Part shown: positions 1 through 7,193 of the stretch, piece by piece
Layout of the letters: each line of letters begins with the position of its first letter
Numbering within the stretch: the first letter of the stretch is position 1
NCBI GenBank assembly: GCA_035540955.1
Contig: DATLFP010000201.1
Location: 1 to 21,537 of the forward strand
Reading direction: 5' to 3'
DNA: 21,537 nucleotides
Origin: DATLFP01 sp035540955
GTDB lineage: Bacteria > Actinomycetota > Acidimicrobiia > Acidimicrobiales > CADCSY01
Position numbers and translations under genes: made by a program
The notes under the pieces: model-generated
The model's database searches: none
Told to the model about the DNA's origin: nothing
What the model saw: the letters and a program-made list of their open reading frames with translations, nothing else

Positions 1-154
1 GGTGATCCGGCCGACCGGGCTGATGGACCCGCCCATCGAAGTGCGCCCGGTGCGCGGCCAGGTGGACGATCTGCTGCAGGAGATCCGCGACCGCGCGGCG
101 CGCGGCGAGCGGGTGCTCGTGACCACCCTGACGAAGCGGATGGCGGAGGATCTG
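1..154 (+). pseudogene. uvrB: UvrB internal fragment, inverted relative to the rest of uvrB
   Basis: The plus-strand frame starting at base 2 reads as the helicase motif region of excinuclease ABC subunit B, including PTGLMDPPIEVRPV, GQVDDLL and the highly conserved VLVTTLTKRMAEDL. In E. coli UvrB this lies near residues 410-465. UvrB similarity stops abruptly after AEDL at about base 154, where the sequence switches to a different part of UvrB on the other strand. The piece has no start and no proper end, so it is a fragment and not a gene. It is most likely the far side of a chimeric junction; a genuine rearranged remnant is less likely. Confidence 0.85.
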
Positions 155-661
155 CTCGCGCCCGATGCGCTGCCCCCGCTCGAGCGGCAGCAGCATGCCG
201 TAATACGCCTCGGGCGACCCGAGGCCGTAGATGCACGACACGCTGGCCACGATGATGACGTCCCGCCGCTCGAACAGCGACCGCGTCGCCGACAGCCGCA
301 TCCGGTCGATCTCGTCGTTGATGGTCGCCTCCTTCTCGATGTACGAGTCGGTGGCCGGGACGTAGGCCTCGGGCTGGTAGTAGTCGTAGTAGCTGACGAA
401 GTACTCGACCCGGTTCTCCGGGAAGAACTCCCGGAACTCGTTCGCCAGCTGGGCGGCGAGCGACTTGTTCGGGGCGATCACGAGCGTGGGCCGCTGCACC
501 TGCTCGATGGTCCAGGCGATCGTGGCCGACTTGCCCGAGCCGGTGATGCCGAGGAGGGTCTGCCAGCGGTCACCCCGCGTGATGCCCTCGCTCAGCTGGG
601 CGATCGCCTTGGGCTGGTCCCCGGCCGGCTCGAAGTCCGAGACCACCTTGAAGTCGGGCAT
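143..661 (-). CDS. uvrB: Excinuclease ABC subunit B, N-terminal part only (broken at junction)
   Basis: UvrB is the damage-verifying helicase-like subunit of UvrABC nucleotide excision repair. The minus frame from ATG at 661 gives about 173 residues that match the UvrB N-terminus. Visible landmarks are Walker A GITGSGKS at residues 38-45, APNKSLAAQLANEF, the beta-hairpin SYYDYYQPEAY, and VASVSCIYGLG followed by PEAYYGMLLPLERG. Homology ends at the CAGATCCTCCGC block (154-143); beyond it the minus frame stays open but is antisense of another UvrB region. A full UvrB is about 660-700 residues, so roughly three quarters are missing. The gene follows coaE by 41 bp on the same strand, the usual actinobacterial order, so this is the native orientation. 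A candidate leaderless promoter precedes the ATG. Confidence 0.9.
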
Positions 662-681
662 CGGTCCCAGGATACGGACCG
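662..681 (-). promoter_or_regulatory. Candidate uvrB promoter with palindrome over the -10
   Basis: On the minus strand TATCCT (674-669) lies 7 nt before the uvrB ATG, the spacing expected for a -10 element of a leaderless transcript. It sits inside a perfect 6-bp inverted repeat, CGGTCC at 662-667 and GGACCG at 676-681, which could be an operator or a small hairpin. It does not match the actinobacterial LexA box (TCGAAC-N4-GTTCGA type). No convincing -35 was seen. Confidence 0.4.
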
Positions 682-702
682 GGTGTGACGCGGCTCCTCG
701 GG

Positions 703-1308
703 TCAGGGCGCCCAGTCGGGGAGGGACTCGATCCAGTCCCAGGTGGCGTCGATCTGCGCGTCCAGGTCGCCGGGAGCACCGCTGTTGTCGATGACCATGT
801 CGGCGCCGGCCACCCGCTCCTCGCGTGAGATCTGGTTGGCGATCCGGGCGCGGGCATCGGCCTCGTCCATCCCCCGCAGCTCGACCAGCCGCTGCACCGC
901 GGTCTCGATGGGGGTGTCGACCACCAGCACGCCGGCCACCTGGTAGAGGCCGTTCTTGCCCAGCAGCGGTACGTCGAGCACCACGACGTCGTCCGTGCCG
1001 ATCCGCTCCTGGATGCGCCGGAAGATCTCCTTGCCGACCGCGGGGTGCACGATCGAGTTCAGCGCGACGAGCTCGTCGGGATCGTTGAAGACGACGGCGG
1101 CCACCGCCTGCCGATCGAGGGTGCCGTCCGGTGCGAGGATCCCGTCGCCGAACCGGGCCACCATCGCCGCGAACACCTCGGTGCCCGGCTCCTGCAGCTC
1201 CCGGGTGATGGCGTCGGCGTCGACGATCACCGCGCCGCGCTCCCGCAGCCGAGCCGACACCGTCGACTTCCCGGCGCCGATGCCCCCGGTCAGACCAACC
1301 AGCTTCAT
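703..1308 (-). CDS. coaE: Dephospho-CoA kinase
   Basis: CoaE phosphorylates the 3'-hydroxyl of dephospho-CoA with ATP, the last step of coenzyme A synthesis, in the cytoplasm. The 201-residue protein starts MKLVGLTGGIGAGKST, with the P-loop at residues 8-16, followed by the conserved VDADAITRELQ substrate segment. Later come the FNDPDELVALNSIVHP block and VVLDVPLLG, both typical of the family. The length is normal for a single-domain CoaE; some actinobacterial versions carry a GrpB-like C-terminal extension that is absent here. The ATG is 10 nt downstream of the rpsA stop, so the two are probably co-transcribed. CoA supply also links it loosely to the fatty-acid genes in this window. Confidence 0.95.
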   Translation of the reverse strand: MKLVGLTGGIGAGKSTVSARLRERGAVIVDADAITRELQEPGTEVFAAMVARFGDGILAPDGTLDRQAVAAVVFNDPDELVALNSIVHPAVGKEIFRRIQERIGTDDVVVLDVPLLGKNGLYQVAGVLVVDTPIETAVQRLVELRGMDEADARARIANQISREERVAGADMVIDNSGAPGDLDAQIDATWDWIESLPDWAP

Positions 1309-1318
1309 GTCGGAGCGA

Positions 1319-2683
1319 TCAGCTCTCGGCCGGAGGCTCCTCGGTCTCGGCCGGAGGGTCGGCGGTCGCCGTCTGGGGCTCCGGCGCCATCGCCGGATCC
1401 TCGGGGGAGCCCGGCTCGATGCCGTGCTCCTTGTAGTACTCCTCCCAGGCCTTCTCGGCCTCGGGGTCGTGCTCGGCGGTGGTGCCGATGTAGTTGCCCT
1501 GCTCGTCGTAGGCGTGCTCGCCGAAGTGCTGCTGGTACTCGGCCGCCACCTCGCCGCCCTCGGCGGCCTGCTTGATCGAGAGGCTGATGCGTCGGCGCTG
1601 CAGGTCGAGGTCGATGATCTTCACCCACAGCTCCTCGCCGGGGTTCACCACCTGCTCGGGGAGGTCGACGTGGTGCTGGCTCATCTCGGAGATGTGCACG
1701 AGCCCCTCGATCCCCTCCCCCACCTGGACGAAGGCGCCGAAGGGCACGAGCTTGGTCACCCGGCCGTAGACGAGCTCGCCGACGCGGTGGGACGACGCGA
1801 ACTCCTGCCACGGATCCTGCTGCGTCGCCTTGAGCGACAGCGAGATGCGCTCCTTGTCGAGGTCGACGTCGAGCACCTGGACCTCGATCTCGTCACCGAC
1901 GGTGACGACCGAGCTCGGGTGGTCGACGTGCTTCCAGGACAGCTCGGAGACGTGCACGAGGCCGTCCATGCCGCCGAGGTCGACGAAGGCGCCGAAGTTC
2001 ACGACGCTCGACACCACGCCCTTGCGGGTCTCGCCCGGCTTCAGGTTGGCGAGGAACTCCTCGCGCTGCTCCTTCTGCGTCTCCTCGAGCCAGCCGCGCC
2101 GCGACAGCACGACGTTGTTGCGGTTCTTGTCGAGCTCGATGATCTTGGCCTCGAGCGTGCGACCGACGTAGGGCTGCAGGTCGCGCACCCGGCGCAGCTC
2201 GACGAGGGATGCCGGCAGGAAGCCGCGCAGACCGATGTCGAGGATGAGACCGCCCTTGACGACCTCGATGACCAGACCCTTCACGACGCCGTCGGCGTCC
2301 TTGACCTTCTCGATGTCGCCCCACGCGCGCTCGTACTGGGCCCGCTTCTTGGAGAGGACGAGCCGGCCCTCCTTGTCCTCCTTCTGGAGGACAAGGGCCT
2401 CGATCTCGTCGCCGAGCGACACGATCTCCGACGGGTCGACGTCGTTGCGGATCGAGAGCTCCCGCGAGGGGATGACGCCTTCGGACTTGTAGCCGATGTC
2501 GAGCAGGACCTCGTCCTTGTCGACCTTCACCACCGTGCCGTTGACGATCTGGCCGTCCTCGACCTCGACCATCGTGCCGGCGATCGCCTCTTCGAAGGAG
2601 ATGTCGAGGTCGTCGCCGATGATCTGCCGGGGGACGTAGTCGTCGAGGGACTCGCTGGGGGTGAACGTCGTGTCGTCGGACAT
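1319..2683 (-). CDS. rpsA: 30S ribosomal protein S1
   Basis: S1 binds mRNA on the 30S subunit and helps initiate translation on many messages. The 454-residue protein contains four S1 (OB-fold) RNA-binding repeats, starting near NGTVVKVDKDEVLLDIGYKS, GLVIEVVKGGLILDIG, GVVSSVVNFGAFVDLGG and GRVTKLVPFGAFVQVGEG. The last two are the canonical FGAFV type. The protein ends in an acidic, Pro/Glu-rich tail. Four repeats and about 450-480 residues is the usual actinobacterial form; E. coli S1 has six. The start at 2683 has no Shine-Dalgarno sequence, which is typical for S1 genes, and is preceded by a leader of about 70 nt. coaE and uvrB follow on the same strand. Confidence 0.96.
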   Translation of the reverse strand: MSDDTTFTPSESLDDYVPRQIIGDDLDISFEEAIAGTMVEVEDGQIVNGTVVKVDKDEVLLDIGYKSEGVIPSRELSIRNDVDPSEIVSLGDEIEALVLQKEDKEGRLVLSKKRAQYERAWGDIEKVKDADGVVKGLVIEVVKGGLILDIGLRGFLPASLVELRRVRDLQPYVGRTLEAKIIELDKNRNNVVLSRRGWLEETQKEQREEFLANLKPGETRKGVVSSVVNFGAFVDLGGMDGLVHVSELSWKHVDHPSSVVTVGDEIEVQVLDVDLDKERISLSLKATQQDPWQEFASSHRVGELVYGRVTKLVPFGAFVQVGEGIEGLVHISEMSQHHVDLPEQVVNPGEELWVKIIDLDLQRRRISLSIKQAAEGGEVAAEYQQHFGEHAYDEQGNYIGTTAEHDPEAEKAWEEYYKEHGIEPGSPEDPAMAPEPQTATADPPAETEEPPAES

Positions 2684-2764
2684 GGAGGAGGGACCGTGGC
2701 TTTCAGAGGTGGATGGAAGAGACGCTTCGAGGTCGGGCCCGTTCGGGCGCGACCCGCAAGCCTA
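2684..2764 (-). promoter_or_regulatory. rpsA leader and candidate promoter
   Basis: This 81-bp stretch is upstream of rpsA. On the minus strand TAGGCT (2764-2759) resembles a -10 element and would give a leader of roughly 68 nt. The leader contains a small hairpin, GCCCG-TT-CGGGC (2737-2748), and lacks a recognisable ribosome-binding site. A structured leader without a Shine-Dalgarno sequence fits the known autoregulation of S1 genes, but control here is only inferred. Confidence 0.35.
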
Positions 2765-2769
2765 TGCCC

Positions 2770-3513
2770 TCATGGCACCGTCGCTACCAGCAGGAACTCC
2801 GGGGTGTCGATGCTCGGGGCCGCGGCGGCGTAGGCGCCGGGCGTCACCGACCACACGTGGCGCACCGAGAGCCCGGCCCGCTCGGCGAGGAGGCGGAGCT
2901 CACGGGGCGTGAAGCAGGTGGTCCACAGGTCGAACTCGGCGTCGGCGCCGGCCTCGTCCTTGACCGTCGCTCGCTCGTGGTTCACGCCCGTCGCGGCGTC
3001 GAAGGAGTCGGTGTCCTCGAGCCACCGCACCTGGAAGTAGGCGCTGAAGGCGCTGACGCACACGGTGCCGCCCGACCGGACGGCGCGGGCCATCCCGGCG
3101 AGCACCGCGCCGTCGTCGGTGCCGCCGAGGAGGCCGAACGCCCCCTGGCAGAGGCTGATGGCGGCGTCGAACTCGCCGTCGAACCGCAGCGATCGCGCGT
3201 CGAGCCGCTCGAAGGTGGCGCCCTCCACGCCGGCCTCGGTGGCGAGGTCGACGAACGACTGGCTGATGTCGATGCCGTGCGCCTCGATCCCGCGGCGGGC
3301 GAGCTCGAGGCTGTGGCGCCCGGGACCGCACCCGACGTCGAGCACCCGCATGCCCGGTGCGAGCCCGAGCGCGTCGACGAGGAAGTCGACCTCCTGGGCG
3401 GTGCCCTTCGTGAACGAGTACCGCAGGTACGCGCCGCGGGCATGGGCGGCGATGTCCTCGAACCAGTGCCGGGGCTCCGCCCGAAGGGCAGGGTCGGCTT
3501 CGCCGTCGCTCAC
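2770..3513 (-). CDS. Class I SAM-dependent methyltransferase
   Basis: A cytoplasmic Rossmann-fold methyltransferase of about 247 residues. Motif I is VLDVGCGPG at residues 57-65, and the acidic residue that binds the ribose of S-adenosylmethionine is in GIDIS (near D82). The later SLCQGAFGLLGG and GGTVCVSAFSAYF segments fit post-I motifs of the methyltransferase 25/11 type. The substrate cannot be read from sequence. I chose the GTG at 3513 because it leaves the 3520-3557 hairpin outside the gene; an in-frame TTG at 3540 would add nine residues. It lies between polA and rpsA on the same strand. It could be a passenger of this operon, and nothing ties it to repair or translation. Confidence 0.8.
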   Translation of the reverse strand: MSDGEADPALRAEPRHWFEDIAAHARGAYLRYSFTKGTAQEVDFLVDALGLAPGMRVLDVGCGPGRHSLELARRGIEAHGIDISQSFVDLATEAGVEGATFERLDARSLRFDGEFDAAISLCQGAFGLLGGTDDGAVLAGMARAVRSGGTVCVSAFSAYFQVRWLEDTDSFDAATGVNHERATVKDEAGADAEFDLWTTCFTPRELRLLAERAGLSVRHVWSVTPGAYAAAAPSIDTPEFLLVATVP

Positions 3514-3519
3514 GCCGAT

Positions 3520-3557
3520 ACGACCGAGCAAGCCTCGCAAGCTCGGCGCTCGGTCGT
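3520..3557 (-). terminator. Hairpin between polA and the methyltransferase gene
   Basis: A perfect 10-bp inverted repeat, ACGACCGAGC (3520-3529) and GCTCGGTCGT (3548-3557), has an 18-nt loop and begins at the last base of the polA stop codon. There is no U-tract, which is common for actinobacterial terminators. It could end or attenuate polA transcription before the methyltransferase, or stabilise the 3' end of the message. Confidence 0.5.
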
Positions 3558-6232
3558 CATTTCGCCGTCTCCCACGAGTCGCCGAAGGCGAGGTTGACCT
3601 CGAGGGGGACCGAGAGGTCGGCGGCGCCGGCCATCACCGACCGCACCAGGTCGGCCATCGCGTCGTGCTCGGCCGGGGGGACCTCGAGGATCACCTCGTC
3701 GTGCACCTGGAGGATGAGCCGGCTGTCGTGGCCCCCGTCCTCCAGCGCTCGATCGAGGTTCACGAGCGCCACCTTGAAGATGTCGGCGGCCAGCCCCTGG
3801 ATCCCGGCGTTCATGGCCTGCCGCTCGCCCGCCTGGCGGATCCGGTAGTTGCCGGAGAGCAGCTCGGGGATGGGACGGCGCCGGCCGAACAGCGTCTCGG
3901 TGTAGCCCCGCTGCCGCGCCTCCTGGACGGTGCGCTCCATGTACGCCTTCACGTTCGGGAACGCCTCGAAGTACGCGTCGAGGATCTCCTGGGCCTCGGA
4001 CACCGGGATCGACAGACGCTGCGCCAGCCCGTAGGACTCCATGCCGTAGGCGAGGCCGTACGAGACCATCTTGGCCTTGGCCCGGTGCTCGGTCGTGACC
4101 TTCCCGGCCGGGTCGCCGAAGACCCGTGCCGCGGTCGTCGTGTGGATGTCCTGACCGGTGCGGAACGCCTCCTGGAGCCCCGGATCCTCGGAGAGGTGGG
4201 CGATGACGCGCAGCTCGATCTGGTTGTAGTCGGCCACGAGCAGCTCGCAGCCGTCGGCCGGCACGAACGCCCGCCGGAACCGCCGGCCCTCCTCGGTGCG
4301 CACCGGGATGTTGTGCAGGTTCGGCTTGTCCGAGGACAGCCGGCCGGTGCGAGCCACCGTCTGGTTGAACGTGGCGTGGATCCGGCCGTCGGCCCGCACC
4401 TCTCCGATCAGGCCCTCGCCATAGGTCGAGCGCAGCTTCTCGACCTCGCGGTACCGCAGCAACAGATCGACGATCGGGTGCTGGTCGCGCAGCTTCTCGA
4501 GCGAGGCGGCATCGGTGGAGAAGCCGGTCTTCGTCTTCTTCTGGGGGGCGAGGCCCAGCTTGTCGAACAGCACCGTGCGCAGCTGGGGCGTGGAGTTCAC
4601 CTTGAACTCGACACCCGCCGCGTCCTGGATCTCCTTCTCCAGCCGCGCCGCCTCGGCCGCCAGCTCGTCGTTGAGGGACTGCAGGTAGGCGGCGTCGACC
4701 CGGACGCCGACGTGCTCCATGCGGGCGAGCACGCGCACGAGCGGCCGCTCGATCTCGTCGTACAGCCGGCTGAGCCCCTGCTTGGCGAGTGCCTCCTGCA
4801 CCGCGGGTGCCAGCCGAGCCACCGCCATCGCCATGCGGGCCGTCTCCCCGGCCAGGTCCCCGGCGCCCCCGTCGAAGTCGAGGGTGCCCTCGGTCGGCGC
4901 GGTCGCCGCCTCGAGCGTGAGCCCCACGTAGCGGAGCAGGAGGTCCTGCACGAGGTAGGCCGACTCCGCCGGATCCAGGAGGTAGCCGGCCACCGCGGTG
5001 TCGAGGTCGAGGTTGCCCACGTCGACGCCGAGCGCCAGGAGCGCCCGCATCAGGGGCTTGGCGTCGTGCGCCAGCAGGCGGGGCCCGGCGCCGGACCCCA
5101 CCAGCCGGCGGAGCGCGTCGAGCACGTCACCGGTGAGCAGCGTCCCGGGGATCCACGCCGCCTCACCCCCCTCGGGCGCATCGTCGGTCACGAACGCGAG
5201 GCCGGCGATGGCGTCGCCGGCGAAGGCGGCCGCGGTCGCCACCGGCCCGCCACGGCCGGTGAGCGAGTCGAGCACGGCCACGGCCTCGCCCGCGGAGGCC
5301 ACCTCGACGACGTCGCAGGTGATCGCGACCGCACGGTCGGTCTCGCGGGGCGTCGACCCGTCGCCGAGGGCGTCGACCAGCCGGTCGAACAGCGTGCGGA
5401 ACTCGAGGAAGTTGAACACCGACCGCACCGTCTCGGCCTCGAACGGGCCCCTCGTGAGGTCCTCGAGCGTGACGTCCAGCTCGACGTCGCGCAGCAGGCG
5501 CATCACCTCGGCGTTCTGGCGCACGATCGCCTCCGCCTCGCCGAGGTTGGCGCGGAGCTTCGGCGTCAGCTTCTCGAGGTTGGCGAAGATCCCGTCGAGG
5601 CCGCCGTGCTCGACGATGAGCTTGGCCGCCGTCTTCTCACCCACGCCCGGAACCCCCGGGAGGTTGTCGGAGGGGTCGCCCCGGAGCGCGGCGTACTCGA
5701 GGTACTGCGCCGGCGTCACGCCCGTGCGCTCGACGATGCCGGCCTCGTCGTAGAGGACGTAGTCGCTCACGCCGCGCCGGTTGTAGAGGACGCGCACGTG
5801 CGGGTCCTCGACGAGCTGGTACGTGTCGCGGTCGCCGGTGACGATGATCACGTCGTCGCCCCGATCCCGCCCTTGCGTGGCCAGCGTGGCGATGATGTCG
5901 TCGGCCTCCACGCCCGCCTTCTCGATCATGCAGATGCCGAGCGCCTCGAGCACCTGGCGCACGAGCCCGAGCTGCTGTCGGAGGATGTCGGGGGCCGCCT
6001 CCCGGTTGGCCTTGTAGGTCTCGACCGCCTCGTGCCGGAACGTCGGCTCCGGGCGATCCCAGGCGACGGCGATCCGGTCGGGCCGGTGATCGCGCAGCAG
6101 GTTGATCAGCATCGAGGTGAAGCCGAACACCGCGTTCGTGACCTGGCCCGAGGCGGTGGCCATGTCGGCGGGCAGCGCGAAGAACGCCCGGTAGGTCAGC
6201 GAGTTGCCGTCGAGCAGGAGGACGGTGGCCAC
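3557..6232 (-). CDS. polA: DNA polymerase I
   Basis: PolA fills gaps and removes RNA primers in repair and replication. The 891-residue protein has an N-terminal 5'-nuclease domain with its acidic motifs (LLLDGNS, GVEADDIIATLA, VTGDRDTYQLV, GDPSDNLPGVPGVGEKTA). A middle 3'-5' exonuclease-like domain follows, then the polymerase domain with motif A VADYNQIELR (D668), motif B RAKAKMVSYGLAYG (R717, K721, Y725) and motif C QVHDEV (H844, D845). The Asp-x-Glu exonuclease motif is not visible where expected, so proofreading is probably absent, as in mycobacterial and Taq enzymes. Tyr725 replaces the Phe762 of E. coli, as in other actinobacteria. The start is GTG with TACCCT 8 nt upstream. A pdtaR-like gene lies just upstream, matching mycobacterial order. 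Confidence 0.97.
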   Translation of the reverse strand: MATVLLLDGNSLTYRAFFALPADMATASGQVTNAVFGFTSMLINLLRDHRPDRIAVAWDRPEPTFRHEAVETYKANREAAPDILRQQLGLVRQVLEALGICMIEKAGVEADDIIATLATQGRDRGDDVIIVTGDRDTYQLVEDPHVRVLYNRRGVSDYVLYDEAGIVERTGVTPAQYLEYAALRGDPSDNLPGVPGVGEKTAAKLIVEHGGLDGIFANLEKLTPKLRANLGEAEAIVRQNAEVMRLLRDVELDVTLEDLTRGPFEAETVRSVFNFLEFRTLFDRLVDALGDGSTPRETDRAVAITCDVVEVASAGEAVAVLDSLTGRGGPVATAAAFAGDAIAGLAFVTDDAPEGGEAAWIPGTLLTGDVLDALRRLVGSGAGPRLLAHDAKPLMRALLALGVDVGNLDLDTAVAGYLLDPAESAYLVQDLLLRYVGLTLEAATAPTEGTLDFDGGAGDLAGETARMAMAVARLAPAVQEALAKQGLSRLYDEIERPLVRVLARMEHVGVRVDAAYLQSLNDELAAEAARLEKEIQDAAGVEFKVNSTPQLRTVLFDKLGLAPQKKTKTGFSTDAASLEKLRDQHPIVDLLLRYREVEKLRSTYGEGLIGEVRADGRIHATFNQTVARTGRLSSDKPNLHNIPVRTEEGRRFRRAFVPADGCELLVADYNQIELRVIAHLSEDPGLQEAFRTGQDIHTTTAARVFGDPAGKVTTEHRAKAKMVSYGLAYGMESYGLAQRLSIPVSEAQEILDAYFEAFPNVKAYMERTVQEARQRGYTETLFGRRRPIPELLSGNYRIRQAGERQAMNAGIQGLAADIFKVALVNLDRALEDGGHDSRLILQVHDEVILEVPPAEHDAMADLVRSVMAGAADLSVPLEVNLAFGDSWETAK

Positions 6233-6240
6233 GTGATCCG

Positions 6241-6246
6241 AGGGTA
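6241..6246 (-). promoter_or_regulatory. Candidate -10 element of polA
   Basis: TACCCT on the minus strand is 8 nt before the polA GTG, consistent with transcription starting at or next to the start codon. No Shine-Dalgarno sequence is present in the 29-bp gap after the response-regulator gene. Confidence 0.4.
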
Positions 6247-6261
6247 CGCGGCGGGCGTGAC

Positions 6262-6843
6262 TCAGGCGGGCGGCGTGAGCTGGCCGGCCACGACCTCGTC
6301 GGCGACCGACTTCATCGTCCGGCGCTCGTTCATCGCCGTCTTCTGGATGAACGCGAAGGCGTCGGACTCGGACAGGCCGTGCTTGTCCATGAGGATCCCC
6401 TTGGCCCGATCGACGACGCGGCGGGTCTCGAGCTGCTCCTGCAGCCCTTGGACCTCGTCGTCGAGCGCGACCATCTCCTTGAACCGGCCGAGCGCGACCT
6501 CCACCGCCGGCAGCAGCTCCGACTTCTGGAACGGCTTCACCAGGTAGGCGAGGGCGCCGGCGTCACGCGCCTGCTCGATGAGGTCGCGCTGGCTGAACGC
6601 CGTGAGGATCAGGACGGCCGCCTTGCGGGGGCCGGCGATCTGGCGGGCCGCCTCGAGGCCGTCGATGCCGGGCATCTTGATGTCGAGGATGGCGAGGTCG
6701 GGTTTGAGGGAGTCGACGAGCTCGACCGCCTCGTCCCCCCGGCCCGTCTCCCCGACCACCTCGTAGCCCTCCTCTTCGAGGGTCTCCTTCAGGTCGAGTC
6801 GGATGAGGGCTTCGTCTTCGGCGATGACGACGCGGGTGGGCAA
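6262..6843 (-). CDS. pdtaR: ANTAR-domain response regulator (PdtaR-like)
   Basis: A 193-residue regulator with a receiver domain (about 1-120) and a C-terminal ANTAR RNA-binding domain (about 135-185). The receiver shows the acidic pair E9-D10, phospho-acceptor D54 in LAILDIKMPGIDG, LILTAFS and the Lys of YLVKPF. The ANTAR part reads RRVVDRAKGILMDKHGLSE and continues with ERRTMKSVADEVV. ANTAR proteins bind paired hairpins in mRNA and prevent termination; the close relative is M. tuberculosis Rv1626, partner of the kinase PdtaS. No kinase gene is in this window. The start is TTG at 6843, supported by an AGGGAG ribosome site 6 nt upstream that overlaps the stop of the preceding small gene, implying coupling. 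polA follows, as in mycobacteria. Confidence 0.92.
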   Translation of the reverse strand: MPTRVVIAEDEALIRLDLKETLEEEGYEVVGETGRGDEAVELVDSLKPDLAILDIKMPGIDGLEAARQIAGPRKAAVLILTAFSQRDLIEQARDAGALAYLVKPFQKSELLPAVEVALGRFKEMVALDDEVQGLQEQLETRRVVDRAKGILMDKHGLSESDAFAFIQKTAMNERRTMKSVADEVVAGQLTPPA

Positions 6844-6852
6844 CGGCGCTCC

Positions 6853-7146
6853 CTACTTGCTCTCGGCGATCAGGCGGTCGAGCAGGTCGTCCTGAGCCCG
6901 CTCGAGGTCAGCGAGCTCGGCGGCGACCGCGGCGCGGTGCCGCGTCATCGCGTCGACGTGCTTCTGGGCATCGGCGTGCTCCCGCTCGGCCAGCGGCGTC
7001 TCCGACACCAGCGCCCGGAGGCGGAGGTCGTCGGCGGTCTCGGCCAGGAAGGCGAGCTGCTCGTCGGCCACCCGCAGCTCGTCCCGCAGGGCGCGCAGGC
7101 GATCGGTGATCTCCGACAGCTTGCGCTCGAGCACGGACCGGGACAC
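6853..7146 (-). CDS. Small coiled-coil protein of unknown function
   Basis: A 97-residue, highly charged protein with heptad-like Leu/Ala spacing along most of its length, for example RKLSEITDRLRALRDELRV and ELADLERAQDDLLDRL. These flank a central ALVSETPLAEREHADA segment. No signal peptide, membrane segment or cysteine is seen. It is predicted to be a cytoplasmic antiparallel coiled-coil hairpin. Similar short proteins appear, from memory, next to pdtaR homologues in Acidimicrobiia, but I cannot name a family. It starts with GTG, has a TACGCT element 8 nt upstream, and its stop codon overlaps the ribosome site of the response regulator, so they probably form one operon. Confidence 0.75.
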   Translation of the reverse strand: MSRSVLERKLSEITDRLRALRDELRVADEQLAFLAETADDLRLRALVSETPLAEREHADAQKHVDAMTRHRAAVAAELADLERAQDDLLDRLIAESK

Positions 7147-7154
7147 GGGGTCCG

Positions 7155-7160
7155 AGCGTA
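7155..7160 (-). promoter_or_regulatory. Candidate -10 element of the coiled-coil / pdtaR operon
   Basis: TACGCT on the minus strand lies 8 nt before the GTG at 7146, the same leaderless arrangement as at polA and uvrB. It lies in the short gap between this operon and the divergent transporter gene. Confidence 0.35.
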
Positions 7161-7193
7161 GTTGTGAAAGCCGGCTGGCAGACTCGCCTTCCC

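Noticed and set aside
662..702. A LexA (SOS) box before uvrB
   Set aside because: The palindrome has no TCGAAC/GTTCGA-like halves.
3065..6547. A 1160-residue open frame on the plus strand opposite polA
   Set aside because: It is the antisense of a clear polA gene, has composition typical of GC-rich shadow frames, and shows no domain.
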